Below are positions 1 to 11,897 of a stretch of DNA of 64,000 bases, piece by piece (position 1 is the first letter of the stretch; every line of letters begins with the position of its first letter). A model generated the notes under the pieces. The model saw only the letters and a program-made list of their open reading frames with translations. It did not search any database and had not been told where the DNA came from. Both the position numbers and the translations under genes were made by a program. The stretch spans positions 2,170,001-2,234,000 of the forward strand of contig OZ004591.1 in assembly GCA_963924555.1 (NCBI GenBank). Direction: 5' to 3'. This DNA comes from Crambe crambe (lineage: Eukaryota > Porifera > Demospongiae > Poecilosclerida > Crambeidae).

Positions 1-382
1 GTCTGGTGTATGTATAGGGTGATTTGTGGAAGTGCCTGGGGCTGGCTGCGCCAGACTAAGCTGGCTCATGAGACTAGGATTAGAAATGGAGTAACAATGG
101 TGGCGTATCTATTCTCCCAGTCATGTGACTGATCATGTAACTCATGCCCACTGCTGGACTGGGCTTTATTTGGAAGTCTGATTTTACCTACCTATTTTAT
201 GTATCTTGCTGGTACAGTGTACCTATCTATGGTGTAACCTTGGTTATCCACACCTCCTTTATCCAGAACCTATGTGTGATGATAGTTCCAGGTCTTTTCA
301 ATTAGCCATATCTTAAACATGCCGATGAAATGACTTGAAATTTCTGTCATGTGTTCGATGTATTATTTCACCCTCAAGGTGA

Positions 383-554
383 CTAGTTACGAGTCCTGGA
401 GAGCTGAAGTGGGTACATCTTTCTCTGAGGGATTGGTCTCAGGAAGATGATCGTGTCAATATTCCAGGGTCACATTACAGTCCCCATGGTGATATTCATA
501 TAGAAGAGGACACTCCATCAGAGATGTGCAAGGAAGGAGTGGACATAGTAAATG
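383..554 (+). pseudogene. SUCLA2-type succinyl-CoA ligase beta exon relic (DWSQED + SPHGD)
   Basis: Two exon pieces of an ADP-forming succinyl-CoA ligase beta gene are joined here. The first resembles the family's RQKKIFDLxDWxQED stretch and the second resembles the GSSHGGVNIEDVA stretch followed by a KEPIDI-like end. In the family these lie in the opposite order, so the join is a rearrangement. A GT splice donor follows at 555. A 4-nt insertion relative to the copy at 48,676 shifts the frame in the first piece. Confidence 0.7.
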
Positions 555-1007
555 GTGAGTGATTTTATCATCCTTGTGGAGATCACTACCATACTTGTCA
601 CAGTGTACACTGAAGGTCCATTCATACTGTTTGCCATAATGGCTGGATATAATTTCCAAGGATTAAAGGTTTTATGATTTGGTTTGATTTCTTATTCACC
701 ATCAGTTATGGATGAGTACATTCCTTTAATTATGGTCGTACTTTTTCTAAGTGTTCCGGCCATTGTTGGTTTGGTATCTCCTACCTACTCTGTTTATCTA
801 CTGAGCAATGAGCATGCCCACTGCTGGACTGGGCTTTATTTGGAAGTCTGATTTTATGTAAGTATGTGCTTCTGGAGTCATCTTTCGTAAGGTTGTGTTG
901 TGTTAGTTCCTGATGTTACTTTCTTTTTCCTGTTTGTGTTTTTGTGATTACAACATCCGTTTCAGTCATGAAGTGGCAAAAAATGATAATTTAATTTCTA
1001 AATTAGT

Positions 1008-1122
1008 GTGCAGAGCAAATGCCAAGTCTGTATGAAATATGAAATGAAATTGAAGAAGGATGCCACGATGATGGAGATTAATCCCATGGTAGAGACACTG
1101 GACACCTCATGGAAGAAAAGAG
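1008..1122 (+). pseudogene. SUCLA2-type exon relic (EINPMVE)
   Basis: The translation contains KDATMMEINPMVETLD, closely matching the conserved YDATMIEINPMVED stretch of mitochondrial succinyl-CoA ligase beta subunits. That stretch belongs to the ATP-grasp metal/nucleotide region. It is preceded by an AG and followed by a GT donor (aag-ag-gtac), so it is an exon with its splice sites. The N-terminal part is out of phase compared with the better copy at 55,911. The neighbouring relics are not in gene order, so this is a fragment, not a working gene. Confidence 0.75.
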
Positions 1123-2276
1123 GTACATACGAGGAAATTGCAATAAGCATTGCTAAACTCATAAGGAGAGAGGTATGTTTGATGATAGTATGAGAGAGGG
1201 GAAGAAAGAAGGGTATGGGAGTGGGAAAGAGGTGACTGTGTAACTATGGAGAGGGTGAAGAGGGAAGAGGGTTGGAATAGAAGTGGGATGTGGATATGCA
1301 GATGAGATTGGATAAGAGAGGAGAAAAGATCCCCTATGGCTATCTCTAAAAGTGACAATGCATAGACACTTACTCCTATCCCCTGCAGGAAATTTTTACT
1401 TGGAACGTACATAATAATGAATCCTCCACCCCCTTATTGTCTAGAGCCCCGATTTTTCCCATCCTTAGAAAGTGTTCTAAATGGAGCCCTGAATGGGATT
1501 CCGCACTTTTAGTCTGGTGTATGTATCTTGCTTGTATGTGTGGATCAGTTCCATGTATATGATGTGTTCAGCATTGGACAAATGCTCTTATTAGAATATC
1601 TGAACCCCATTTCTCTCTTGCTTGACCACTGTGTTCCATGGAGCCTGTTCTTTCACATACGTAGTCTTGTGTGAAATCCCATGGTAACATATCTTCTTAT
1701 GAATCCAGTTTTATCATACAGGTCTACCAGTACCCTATTGAGAAGCTTTCCAGACATTATCGTGTTTTCGTTCATCTCCCTCTCTCGGTCAATGGCACAT
1801 TCTTCAGCTTTGTGGTCATGAATCTGTGCCTGGAAGGCCAGCTGTAAGTTAGCTGTTTTTGCATCATTCATAGTGTCTCTGTAGACATCATAATTGAGAT
1901 GACTACATTTCAGCCCAAGCAAATACCAAAAAGATCTGAGCATGCAATTTGCCTCAGTAGTTCATGATAAGGAGAAAGCAATAGACTTGCTCAGTAAGGT
2001 AAGCAAGAGAAAACTTTGACTGCTAAGCAGCAGAATGTTGTTAGGTACAAGGTGGCTGTTGGGTTACACTGATGTGGTATCACCCTGTTGTGAAACCAGT
2101 TTCTCAGTGCAAGTTCTGCCACTGGAGTACTGTAGTCAAGTGTGCAATGGTGCCAGTGGAAAGACTGTTATCAGGGAGTGCGTAATCTTTTTAAGAATGT
2201 GTGTGATAGGGTTATACTCTCAACACTCTATTCTAGTCTAGTCTCCTGAAATGCAATCTCCTCTGAACTCCTGTAG

Positions 2277-2433
2277 GGTGACTATGTGGACCTGGTGGTG
2301 TACTACATACATGCACTTGATGTTATCATTATCCCAGGGTCACATGCCAGTCCCCATGGTGATATTTTTATAGAAAAGAATGTTAGAGACGCTCCCTCAG
2401 AGATCTACAAGGAAGGAGTGGACATAGTAAATG
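2277..2433 (+). pseudogene. SUCLA2-type exon relic, open (VVYYIHAL...SPHGDIFIE)
   Basis: An intact exon-like block between a CTGTAG acceptor and a GTGAGT donor. It is open throughout (53 codons) and begins GDYVDLVVYYIHALDVIIIP, continuing into SPHGDIFIEKN and KEGVDIVNG. It aligns with the succinyl-CoA ligase beta segment from REYYFAITMER through GSSHGGVNIEDVA to KEPIDIEEG. This is the longest SUCLA2-like exon in copy A. The counterpart 51,314-51,470 differs by a few substitutions and is also open. Without the remaining exons in order I call it a relic, although the preserved frame in both copies is notable. Confidence 0.75.
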
Positions 2434-2835
2434 GTGAGTTATTTTGTGGAGATGGTTGGCACACAGTGAGCATGTCAATGGACAGACACTGAAGGTCCAT
2501 TCATACTGTACGCAGTAGGGCTGGATATCTAATATCCAAGGATTGAAACTTGCTTATTCATGTGCATAGATTATGGAATGAGCTGTACTTCCTATAAATG
2601 ACTGTAGTGCTCCTTGTGTAGACAATCACTAATATATTTGGTATCCTTACTGAGCAATGAGCATGCCCACTGCTGGACTGGGCTTTATTTGGAAGTCTGA
2701 TTTAACCTATATCTTGCTGCTCTGTGCTTTCTGAAATTGTATCAGTGTGCTGGGTCTATATTGAAAGTGATACTTGTATGGTAAGGTGTGGCAGTTCATG
2801 CAAGTGTATATGGCACTGTACACTGACTCAGTTTG

Positions 2836-2890
2836 GTGGTCATGTTCATGCTTGCTCACTGGACATTCACATCCACACAAACAAATCAAG
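2836..2890 (+). pseudogene. SUCLA2-type exon relic (NIFGG-like)
   Basis: A degenerate form of the block seen better at 5,876, 14,727 and 55,735. It reads roughly QFGGHVHA, comparable with VNIFGGIMRCDVIA near the C-terminal half of the ligase family. It is short and the assignment is weak on its own; it is supported mainly by its company of other SUCLA2-like pieces. Confidence 0.35.
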
Positions 2891-3209
2891 GCATAGTCAC
2901 TGGATTGTCAGGTTTATTCTAAGGAATTCGTCAAATTTCCCCTAATGTACGAACATTAGGAGAAATGTTTGTACAAGTAGTAAATGGATATTCTACTGAT
3001 TAATATGTGACAGTCCCTGATCAATTTTAATCAGCTTAATAAATTAGACACTTCTCAAACAAGACATGTTATTATTACTTCAAACTCCTTTCACATGTTG
3101 TATGTATAATGGTTGGACTATCTCCTCACCAATTTCCAGTCTCAAGGCTACTAGTAATCATGAGTTAAAGTGGTCCTATTTGATTCCTGTCATATTTATT
3201 GTCTTTCAG

Positions 3210-3283
3210 GTTGTAGAACAATCCCGAGTCTGTATGAAATGGAGAAGTATGCCATGATGATGGAGATTAATCCCATGAAAAAA
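3210..3283 (+). pseudogene. SUCLA2-type exon relic (EINPM), truncated
   Basis: Starts after a TTTCAG acceptor and reads through MMEINPM, then is cut short compared with the full 100-nt exon at 55,911. The copy-B counterpart is 52,291-52,366. Confidence 0.6.
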
Positions 3284-3380
3284 GCTAACATGACATCACA
3301 TGTACTTGGACAACTGATGGGAACAAGATAAGAGGTGTGGCAAGGGGTGGGGATGATGTCATGTGATAGGTACATGTATA

Positions 3381-3530
3381 CAGTGGAATCCAGTTACCCT
3401 TGGGACTGAACAAAATGGTTGCTCCACAGAGGCGACCCTACAGTGATGTATATGTATGTCTGTCTTTGAGACTATTCATTTTAACATCAAATACTAACTC
3501 ATGAGTGACCTGCTAAGTTGGGTTCCACTG
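3381..3530. mobile_element. Pogo/Tigger-type MITE with TA target duplication
   Basis: A 150-bp element starts CAGTGGAATCCAG and ends with the near inverse GGGTTCCACTG. It is flanked by TA at 3,379-3,380 and 3,531-3,532. CAGTGGAACC ends with a TA duplication are typical of pogo/Tigger (Tc1-mariner superfamily) non-autonomous elements. The orthologous insertion is in copy B (52,475-52,618), so it predates the segmental duplication. No coding capacity. Confidence 0.75.
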
Positions 3531-3819
3531 TACTGAGGGTTTTTACTACACCCTTACTCCCCTACGAATTGCAACTTTTGCATGCTTAATCATTGTCCAT
3601 TTAATCACATGCAAAATGCTCCCCACACTCCTCCCCTTCATTGTTCAGAGTCCTGATTTTGTCCCTCCTTAGAAATGTCTCTCCATGTTTATCTTCATGA
3701 TTACAGTGGTGTGTATGGATGGTCTTTTCTCCGAGAGACTGGTCTCATGAAGATTCACACTGGCATCAGTTACATCATAGGCTGTCTTGGTGAGATTTCT
3801 TTATCGTACATATAAAAAA

Positions 3820-3820
<1 letters not shown>

Positions 3821-3850
<30 letters not shown>

Positions 3851-3978
3851 CATACATACATACATACATACATACATACATACATGCATGCATGCATGCA
3901 TGCATGCATGCATACATACATACATACATACATGCATACATACATACATACATACATACATACACACATACACACACT
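3821..3978. repeat. (CATA)n/(CATG)n microsatellite
   Basis: About 158 bp of TACA/CATA repeat with an internal run of CATG repeats. The copy-B counterpart (52,905-52,965) is much shorter, so the tract has changed length since the duplication. Open frames reading YIHTYIHT or VCMYVCMY here are only translations of the repeat. Confidence 0.95.
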
Positions 3979-4429
3979 GTACAATGGAACCTCTCAATGT
4001 GGACTCCCTGAAACACTTGTGTCATCAGGACACTTTTCTCCTTGTCCCATTACAATGCACATCTCTACATATGTCGCTGTGTGTCCACCCTTAAGTAAGT
4101 CTAATCTGTATGCTCCCAAAGGTGTCTACATTGAGAATGTGATGTGAGGTGTAATATATGACATAGGGCCCACCAGGCACATATATGTCCATGTGGTCAT
4201 CATTTCAGTGACCCTTTACCATATAAGCCTTTTCTGGATGCCCAGTGGCTATTAACATATCACTGGAAGACATAACCTCTGAAGTGCTAACCTTCAGCAC
4301 ACACTAAGAGTGCTTGCATCAATACAATTGTGTATCAGACACATAATATTGATCAGATTGCCAGGAGGAGGTATGTATGTTGCTTTATTGAGTCCCATTA
4401 TGACCAGGTTCTGCTGTATGTGAAATTAT

Positions 4430-4975
4430 ACTTATTCATGTGCATTAGCTTTCAAAGTGTTATTGTAGTATATGCAACTCGTCACTAAATCTTCAATATG
4501 TCGGTCGATATTTGGCCACCAATCATAGCTTCGGGCTACACTTTTCATTCTGGTAACACCTGGGTGGTTGCTATGTAATTCCTGCAGCACGTCACCTTGA
4601 AGCTTTTCAGGAACTACAACTCGTACTCCCCAAAGTAGTACATCACCTTGAACAGGCTTCAAGATTGAAACGGTTTCAAATTTCAGGAATATCATTCAGC
4701 CATCCATTCTTAGTGTAATTGAGAATTTTGCTGAGTGTCGGATCAGTACTTGTGGCTTGCCTTATTTGCATTGCTGTAACAGGAAGAAAATCAATTTGAG
4801 AAATGTTAAACACACTTGCCTCGATGGCTAGTTCTTCTGTTGAATTATTGTCAAGAGGTAATCATCTGCATTGGTGTGAGCCACAGTATTCTTTAACTTG
4901 ATGTCATACTGGTATGAAGACAATAGCACGGCCCATCTCTGAAAGTGGGCTGCTGCAAGAGATGGAGTGCCTTTC
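4430..4975 (-). mobile_element. Ty3/Gypsy-type LTR retrotransposon pol fragment (fossil)
   Basis: The minus strand carries the end of an RNase H region followed by the HHCC zinc-binding head of an integrase (LHSNHPGVTRMK ... WWPNIDRHIEDLVTSC), typical of Gypsy elements. Only this central pol piece is present; no LTRs, gag or integrase core were recognised. It is broken and clearly old. It sits where copy A and copy B stop matching (copy B continues at about 53,790), so it accompanies a rearrangement in copy A. Confidence 0.8.
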
Positions 4976-5035
4976 TACTAGTAATCATGAGTTAAAGTGG
5001 TCATATTTGATTCCTGTCATATTTATTGTCTTTCA

Positions 5036-5102
5036 GGTTGTAGAACAATCCCGAGTCTATATGAAATGTCATGATGATGGAGATTAATCCCATGAAAAGA
5101 GG
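5036..5102 (+). pseudogene. SUCLA2-type exon relic (EINPM), internally deleted
   Basis: Follows a CTTTCAG acceptor and carries the same start as the block at 3,210 but lacks part of the middle; MEINPM is still legible, followed by AAAAGAG-GT. With its upstream flank (4,978-5,035) it repeats the sequence at 3,150-3,209, so it is a further tandem copy of the relic unit. Confidence 0.55.
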
Positions 5103-5875
5103 TATGCATGTAGCTAACATGACATCACATGTACTTGGACAACTGATGGGGAAAAGATAAGAGAGAGGTTAATATTGAGCAGATCACCAGCAGGAGGTAG
5201 TCAGCCTAAAGCCTTTCAGATAGAGTAGGTAATGGTTGCCAGCACAGTGTGCATTATGTTATATGGAGTATAGGCTATAGTATTACAGTGTTGGAAATCT
5301 TGTCTTTCTTTCCGGAATAATGCCTTTGGCTAAAACTGGAGAGTACGTAGATCATGTTCATAAGGAGCGTTTACAGTTTGAATTTCAAATAACATTGTGA
5401 ATTTCAGTTCTCCCTTATAATTCATTTATGGAAGGTGACATTATGTAATTGTGTGTGCATGCGCATTAAAACAAACTAAGAAGGATGGGACAGTTGGGAG
5501 TAGGGCCACTCACTGTGATGTTTTATGGTACTAGAAGTGTAATGACAATGCATGTGTTCAGATTCAATGTTTTTAAAAAGTTACTTGAAGCTTGCATGAA
5601 AAAAATATATTGCGCATTAAGCCTTGTGGGGGTGAAAGGTCAGTCCAGTAGTCCAGTCCAGTGAATAGACACTGCCCGACTGTAGTGTTCCTTTATCATC
5701 ACTACTTTTGGTTTGATATCCTTTTGTTTTTACTGAGCATGCCCACTGCTGGACTGGGCTTTATTTAGAAGTCTGCTTGTGACACTTGTATGGTAAGGTG
5801 TGGCAGTTCATGCAAGTGTATTATGTACAACAAGTTCCACTGTACACTGACTCACTTCATCACTGTATTCTTCAG

Positions 5876-5935
5876 AAATGTCCAGTTTGGTGGTCATGTT
5901 CACTGCTTGCTTGCTGGACATTCACATCCACACAA
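5876..5935 (+). pseudogene. SUCLA2-type exon relic (NVQFGGH)
   Basis: After a TTCAG acceptor the frame reads NVQFGGHVHCLLAG, comparable position by position with the family's VNIFGGIMRCDVIAQG. It recurs at 14,727 and 55,735 in the same setting, about 145-175 bp before an EINPMVE exon. In a normal gene the EINPMVE exon comes first, so the order is scrambled. Confidence 0.45.
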
Positions 5936-6020
5936 ATAACATAGTCACTAGATTGTCAATGCTGTCACCAAATTTCAGTGCAAGTAATCCTTATGTTAAG
6001 TGGCAATCTGTCTTTTTCAG

Positions 6021-6127
6021 GGTGCAGAACAAATACTGGGTCTGTATGAAATGGAGAAGGATGCTACATACAATGATGGAGATTAATCCCATGGTGGAGA
6101 CACTGGACTCCTCAGGGAAGAAAAGAG
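6021..6127 (+). pseudogene. SUCLA2-type exon relic (EINPMVETLDSSG)
   Basis: Bounded by a TCTTTTTCAG acceptor and an AAAAGAG-GTATGC donor. It reads MMEINPMVETLDSSGKKR in one frame, with a small indel upstream of the core compared with the copy at 55,911. Confidence 0.7.
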
Positions 6128-6484
6128 GTATGCATGTAGCTAGCATGACATCACATGTACTTGGACAACTGATGAGAAAGAGATAAGAGATGGGGCAGGG
6201 GGTAGGGATGATAAAAGTCACCCTTGGGGCTGAACAAAGTGGCTGCTATACAGAGGTGGCCCCTTTGCACAGTAACTTTCAATATATCAGGTTTTGTCTT
6301 TGAGACTTTTCATTTGACTTGACCTACGTAATTTCTGACTCACAGTCAGGGGTTGTATAATTATGTAGTGCAGTTACTACGTATAATGCTCCCTACACTC
6401 CCCCTTCATTGTTTAGAGCTCTAATTTTGCCCCTCCTTAGAAATGTCTCTCCATACAGCCCTGATCGTTTGTCTTCATGATTGC

Positions 6485-6535
6485 AGTGGTGTGTGTGGAT
6501 GCCAAAGGAGTACAGACAGAACATCTTTCTCTTTA
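6485..6535 (+). pseudogene. SUCLA2-type exon relic (VVCVDAKG)
   Basis: After a TTGCAG acceptor the frame reads VVCVDAKGVQTEHLSL, matching the family's AVLCMDAKINF segment, which directly follows the EINPMVE exon in the ligase. Here it does follow an EINPMVE exon (6,021) in the right order and strand, about 360 bp downstream. Confidence 0.55.
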
Positions 6536-6539
6536 TTGT

Positions 6540-8835
6540 ACATACATCCATACATACATACACTGTACAATGGAACCTCTCAATGTGGACTCCCTGAAAC
6601 ACTTGTGTCATCAGGACACTTTTCTCCTTGTCCCATTACAATACACATCTCTACATAATGTAGCTACTAGGCCACCAGGCACATGTCCACATGGTTTCAG
6701 TGACCCTTTACCATATAGGTTTTTTGTTATATGATGAGTACGTCTTCCTCAATCCCTTGCTAGACATGTTCATGAGCATACAATACTTTGCCAGCTGTAC
6801 TCCTGGTCTCTCAATCCCCTTAATTTTGTCCCCATAGAAATTTTACAAGCGTTGATCCCCACCAGATACAGTATGTAGTGTGTTATGATCCTACTCAGAA
6901 AAGTCCTGCCCTCATCTCCTTATGAATCTTCTCCTTACCAGATACATAGTAATATAGTCCTCCTACTAACTTATGACAATTCCTTTGTATGACTGCTCAC
7001 ATGGACTTGTTGACCTTTATAGCGTAGCAGATGTCTGGCTCATAATTACTACATCCACACACTTCCTGGGGGAGAACCCCCTGCATGCATAGAGTACTAT
7101 GGCCACCTAATGATTTACACCTGCCTTGAACCAGTGTAGGACTCTTACATACTTAATTTTTACTGGGCCATATGAAATGCCCCTCCCCTCCCCCCCTCCC
7201 CTTTTGTCCACTTTTAGTGTGTATGTGGCTCCTCTAGGACATAATGCTCATTCTCTGTAGAGAGAAATTTGTGCTTTTCTATGTAAGTACGAGCAATTAA
7301 TTCTTTTGGTGTATAGAAATGACCCACTAATCCAGGCTACTATGTCATATTGTCCTATGAATGGCAATTTGTGTGATTATGCACCGACTGTCAAGAACTT
7401 ACTGAGTGTGATTTTTAGACCATGCTTCTAACACCATCAAGTAAGATTGTGAGAAGTGACAATGCACAAACCCTCTTCTTGTATAGTTATTCATCTTCTC
7501 TACGTAACTATGTACTGGGGGACACTTACTCCTTGTCTTTTGACATACATAATAATGAATCCTCCCCCACCCCTTATCGTCTAGAGACCAGATTTCCCCA
7601 TCCTTAGAAATGGAGCCCTGAATGAGATTATCTGATTTCTCTTTTACTATTTTTCATGTGCATAGCTTTCAGAATGTTATGGAATGAGCATATTGGCTGT
7701 ACTTCCTGTAAATGACTTCAATGTTCCTTTATCATCACTAAAATACTTTTGGTTTGGTATCCTGAGCATGCTCACTGCTGGACTGGGCTTTATTTGGAAG
7801 TCTGATTTATGTAAGTATCTTGCTGTTTGTGCTTCTGAAGTGACATAGTTTCATTGTATCAGTGTTTGGTCTATATTGAAGTATGGTAAAGTGTGACATG
7901 CAGTTCATCCATACACTCTACACTGACTCACTTGATCTCCATTGTGAAATCAGCATCGTGGGTTCTGTGTCACTAGTCTAATATTCTAGTACCCTCTTGT
8001 GAGACCAGCGTATCACAAGCATTAGGCAAACTTAACTGTTGTAGTCCTTGGAAAAACTTTTATGACTGACAGGGCCCAAAATGTACATGTGAAAGTACCC
8101 AGTAAAACACATTTAATTTGTGAAGTAATAACCATTCTAATTGGGTTTTCCCCTGAAAATGTTTGTACAGTGTCAATACAGTGAAACCTGTCTATAGTTG
8201 CCACCCTGGAACTGTCTGGCCAAAGAGAAAAAAATTGCCAACTGTTTAAATGGTTGGAAAATGGCCAGTGGCCAGTAGTAATTGGGGCAAGCCCCACATT
8301 AGTGACGATGACCTTTCTCCCTCATATAAATATGTACATATATCGTTGCACGTCTGTCCTGACATTGTAGTTTATTTCTGTGATGACCTTGGGTAAACTT
8401 AGCATGTGTGTTGACCCCACAATGCTTCGCATTTCCCTAGTATTACACACTGGATGTATTATAGTGCACACAGTGGAACTACAGGACTACTTCCAACCCT
8501 CTTCATTCAGTAGTTGTGAAAACACTGTATAGTATGTTCTTTCTCATCTCTCATCTGTGTGAGTTCTCAGGTCACCATGGGATACTTGAACTTTAAAAAA
8601 TCAACAGTTGTCACAATGTCCCATGCTTGAAGTCTTATCTGCTGTGAGACACTTACATTACCCTCTTGTGAGACCTGTTATAATTATGTGTATACTCCAT
8701 TATGAAACGTTTCTCTGATAGTATCACCCTCTTGTGAAACCAGTTCCATCATGTTTACCCACCAGGATTATGTGTTCTTGTATGTATAGTCCACATTTTC
8801 CAGTGTGCATATTCCCTCTTGCCAGCTTGTGCTCA
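6540..8835. other. Non-coding relic DNA of copy A
   Basis: No gene was recognised. It holds one end of a pogo/Tigger-type element (TA then CAGTGAAACCTGTC at 8,179), a short inverted relative of the sequence at 19,200-19,260 (8,205-8,280), several units of the CACCCTCTTGTGA minisatellite (7,920-8,010 and 8,640-8,745) and the recurrent 36-bp block around CCACTGCTGGACTGGGC (7,765-7,805) that precedes most relic units in both copies. Confidence 0.6.
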
Positions 8836-8838
8836 GTC

Positions 8839-8918
8839 TTTGTTTGTTTGTTTGTTTGTTTGTTTGTTTGTTTGCTTTTTTGTTTGTTTGTTTGTTTGTT
8901 CGTTTGTTTGTTTGTTTG
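8839..8918. repeat. (TTTG)n microsatellite
   Basis: About 80 bp of TTTG repeat with a few interruptions. Flanking it (8,925-9,050) is a sequence reading LTLHGDNCINL, which could be a worn IKLHGGTPANFL piece of the succinyl-CoA ligase family; that assignment is weak. Confidence 0.9.
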
Positions 8919-9917
8919 GACAGCATCCATAGATATGTCATTGTGTATGTGCGTAAGAGCTGGACCAGTCAAGTGTTCCTGGTCCATGAACTATATGAAG
9001 TGCTGACATTGCATGGAGACAATTGTATAAACCTACGTATGTATGTTCATGAGAATTTCAGTCCTCGTGAAAAAGGTATGGAAATGGTTGTTTAGGAACT
9101 GGACCTTGAAATGTTGCACGTATGTCCAGCATTGCATCTCTACATACGTAAGTAGCCATTAGGCCCACCAGGCACATGTCCACATGGTTTCAGTGACCCT
9201 TTACCATAAGTTTTTTATGGCATCCCAAGCATATACATGTAGTTCTCACAGGAGTTTGAGTACCTTAATGTATGTATTCCTCAATCCCTTGCTAGACATG
9301 TTCACAGCATACAGTGTACTTTGCCAGCTGTAATCCTAAGTCATTCCTACCAGATAGGTATGTAGTGTGCTATGATCCTACTCAGAAGAATTGCTGGAAG
9401 TATACTTGTCCCCATCAGATATGCTGTAATCCTGCCCTCATCTCCTTATGAATCTCCTTACCAGATTTCTGCACATTATTTGACAATGCAGTAATTGACT
9501 ACAAGATTCATTAAATCAATATTCCCCACTAATCCAGGCTACTATGCACCATGTGAAAGCAAAATTGGTTAAAGAGGTATCAGGCTTGCCCCACAATGCA
9601 CCGCATTCGTCTAGTTATTTTGAGGATTATGCAACCATAGACTATAGAGGTTCCAGAATGGACTGGAAATGATTAATTACATCCGCCTTGCGGTGTTCCG
9701 TATATTTATGGTAATACTTACCGGATATTGTATTCTGGGCCGGCTGTTTCCATCAATTAATTAACTGTCTAGTGAATTTCTACAACCAAATATGTACCCC
9801 AAATAGTCAGGTTGCTTAGTGAAATAATTGTTACCGGGCGGACAAAAGTGCCATTTTTTGCACAAGAGTTCATTTTGTGATACTAAACAATATTAGCCTA
9901 GGAGCCCTCGACAAATT

Positions 9918-10117
9918 CTTAGCGTACTCGCAGAATAATAAAATGGCCGCCATATTCAGCAATTATGACTGAAAATTGCATTATTATTCACAATAGCAGT
10001 TACAAAGTGGAAAATATTCCTAGCGCACTCGCAGAATAACAAAATGGCCACCATATTCGGCAATTATGAGATAAATCACTGCAAATTGCATACAAAGTGA
10101 AGATTACAGTAGGCTAT
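9918..10117. repeat. Subterminal tandem duplication in the TIR transposon
   Basis: A block of about 100 bp beginning TTAGCGTACTCGCAGAATAA, followed by AAATGGCCGCCATATTC and CAATTATGA, is repeated once in direct orientation at 10,018. Subterminal repeats of this kind often serve as transposase-binding sites; that role is inference. Confidence 0.7.
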
Positions 10118-11537
10118 TGCAGTCACTTTTACATGAAGATCCCTTACTAGGCTAGGAGCTAACTTCAACAATAATTTAGCACTTATGGTTAAGAACAAAT
10201 GGCTGCACGAGAAAAAATAACTGATGCAAAATTAGTTTAGTGTAAACAGAGTCATTACATTTGCATTGGCAAAGTGATGAGCATTGAAGATTAGCTTTAG
10301 CACATTTGCATCTGGTATAATCTCCTTTGCATGAACATTTTACAAGTTCGCTGCATGCTCTGGAAACTTCTGTGATTGTAATCCACACTGGGATCCAAGG
10401 CCCTGATGTCGACTCCTTGGTCTACGAGAATTCATGTGGTGAAGAAATAACTGGCTGTGTTTGCATGCAGGTGGTCCAGATTCCAGCTTGGACAGTGCAT
10501 GCTGAGTACGAGTGTGCTGAAGTAGTGCATCTTGTGTGGGTGGTATTCTGTCAATTGATCAACTCTCTCGACAGAAAAGTTCTTCTCTCGCTTGATTGAC
10601 TGAGCTCAAAGGACTGGTTCTATCATATATAATGACAGTTAGCCTATCAATTCTCTGAAAATGAAGACATTCTACACTCAGATGCTCAAAAGCATGACTG
10701 GCAAGGTGTACGAATGTGTCTGTGACAGCTTCATAGATCTGCCAAGCTTGCCAAGCAGTCTTCTTACCCTTTCCCTTAAAGGCTGAAGCAGTATCACAGT
10801 CAGTCAATGCATGAAACACTGGTAGACTTCGGGATCTTGGCTCTCCTAGGGTGGAACAGACGATGTTTATGGAATAGAAGCAGTAGTTCTTCCCCATCCC
10901 AAAGGCAACCCATGCAGATGAGGTCATAGAATGCGCCAATAAGGATTGTTACCACATCAGTGTCTACTGTGCACAATGACCCTGGTATAATCAGCTTCTT
11001 CATGGTTGCAATCTAGCATTGGATTGCTTGAGCCTATGCACACAACAGACTTCCCCAATGTGATATACACAAACTTGCTTGGTGGAAAAGCATATTCAGC
11101 AACCTTGACTGTAAGAAAGGTAAACAGCTCCTCTTTATTCTTCGAGTCATGAAGGAATCCTTCCAGTTACCAGGGAGCGTAGTTGAGCCAGACACTTTTC
11201 TTCACACACCCTTCCCCTCTTGTTCCTGGTGGACTCCTTTAAACTGTCTACAATGTATGTATCCCCAATCATGTAGTATTCCCTAGCTGCTTCATTAGGT
11301 AAGGCATGAACACCTTACTCATCAGAGAGTGTGGTAGCACTCTCTATGTAGGGTTAGTAAGGAATGGGCATGAACAATACAAACTGGACTCTCTGTATCT
11401 CTTCTATTCTTGCTACAGGCTCAACTAAACTTCTTACATCTAGAAAACAATGCAGCTATGTACGCTCAAACTCCTCCAGAACAGCGTCAACAATCAGCAC
11501 CAGCTGCCATCTAAATCTAAAATTTTTATGATTCGTT

Positions 11538-11579
11538 CATCATCATCATCATCATCATCATCATTATCATCATCATCAG
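11538..11579. repeat. (ATC)n microsatellite
   Basis: About 42 bp of ATC repeat with one TTA interruption, inside the TIR transposon. Confidence 0.9.
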
Positions 11580-11897
11580 ATTTTCTTTGATGGCTGTAAC
11601 TCCATGATCCTTTCACATACGACTATCAAATTCATATCAACTTGTGCAGTTATAATCACACAATGTGCTTTTACCATCGTTATTCACACAGTTTTCCTCT
11701 AAAATAATCAGTCATATCGAACGACTTTTCATTACAAATGATACTATGTCAGCCATTTTGAAATTAATGACGTCATTTATGACACACAAGCGTCTGTCAT
11801 GATCACATGCATGTATGCATGTGCCAACCAGTACCTAGCTAGCTAGCCACTCTAAATAAAAATGAATTGAGAAAAGGTCATATAAAAAGTAAACAAA

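Noticed and set aside
1107-1412. 101-codon minus-strand open frame (and its copy at 50,215-50,454)
   Set aside because: Low-complexity Leu/Ser/His translation of a GA-rich stretch opposite the relic exon; no family resemblance.
1653-1943. 96-codon minus-strand open frame (and copy at 50,695-50,985)
   Set aside because: Open in both copies, but the copies are too similar for this to be informative, and I recognise no domain or splice context.
3770-4147. Several overlapping open frames on both strands rich in YIHT or VCMY
   Set aside because: They are translations of the CATA/CATG microsatellite at 3,821-3,978; the same occurs at 52,840-53,109.
6127-6186. MTSHVLGQLMGKR-like continuation of the EINPMVE relic, resembling an early ligase segment (VVGQLAKQMIG)
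   Set aside because: It follows a good GTATGC donor and a frame stop comes soon after; the resemblance is short and would need an impossible order. Treated as intron sequence.
8724-9095. Open frames rich in CLFVCLFV and QTNKQTNK
   Set aside because: Translation of the TTTG microsatellite, not a membrane protein.
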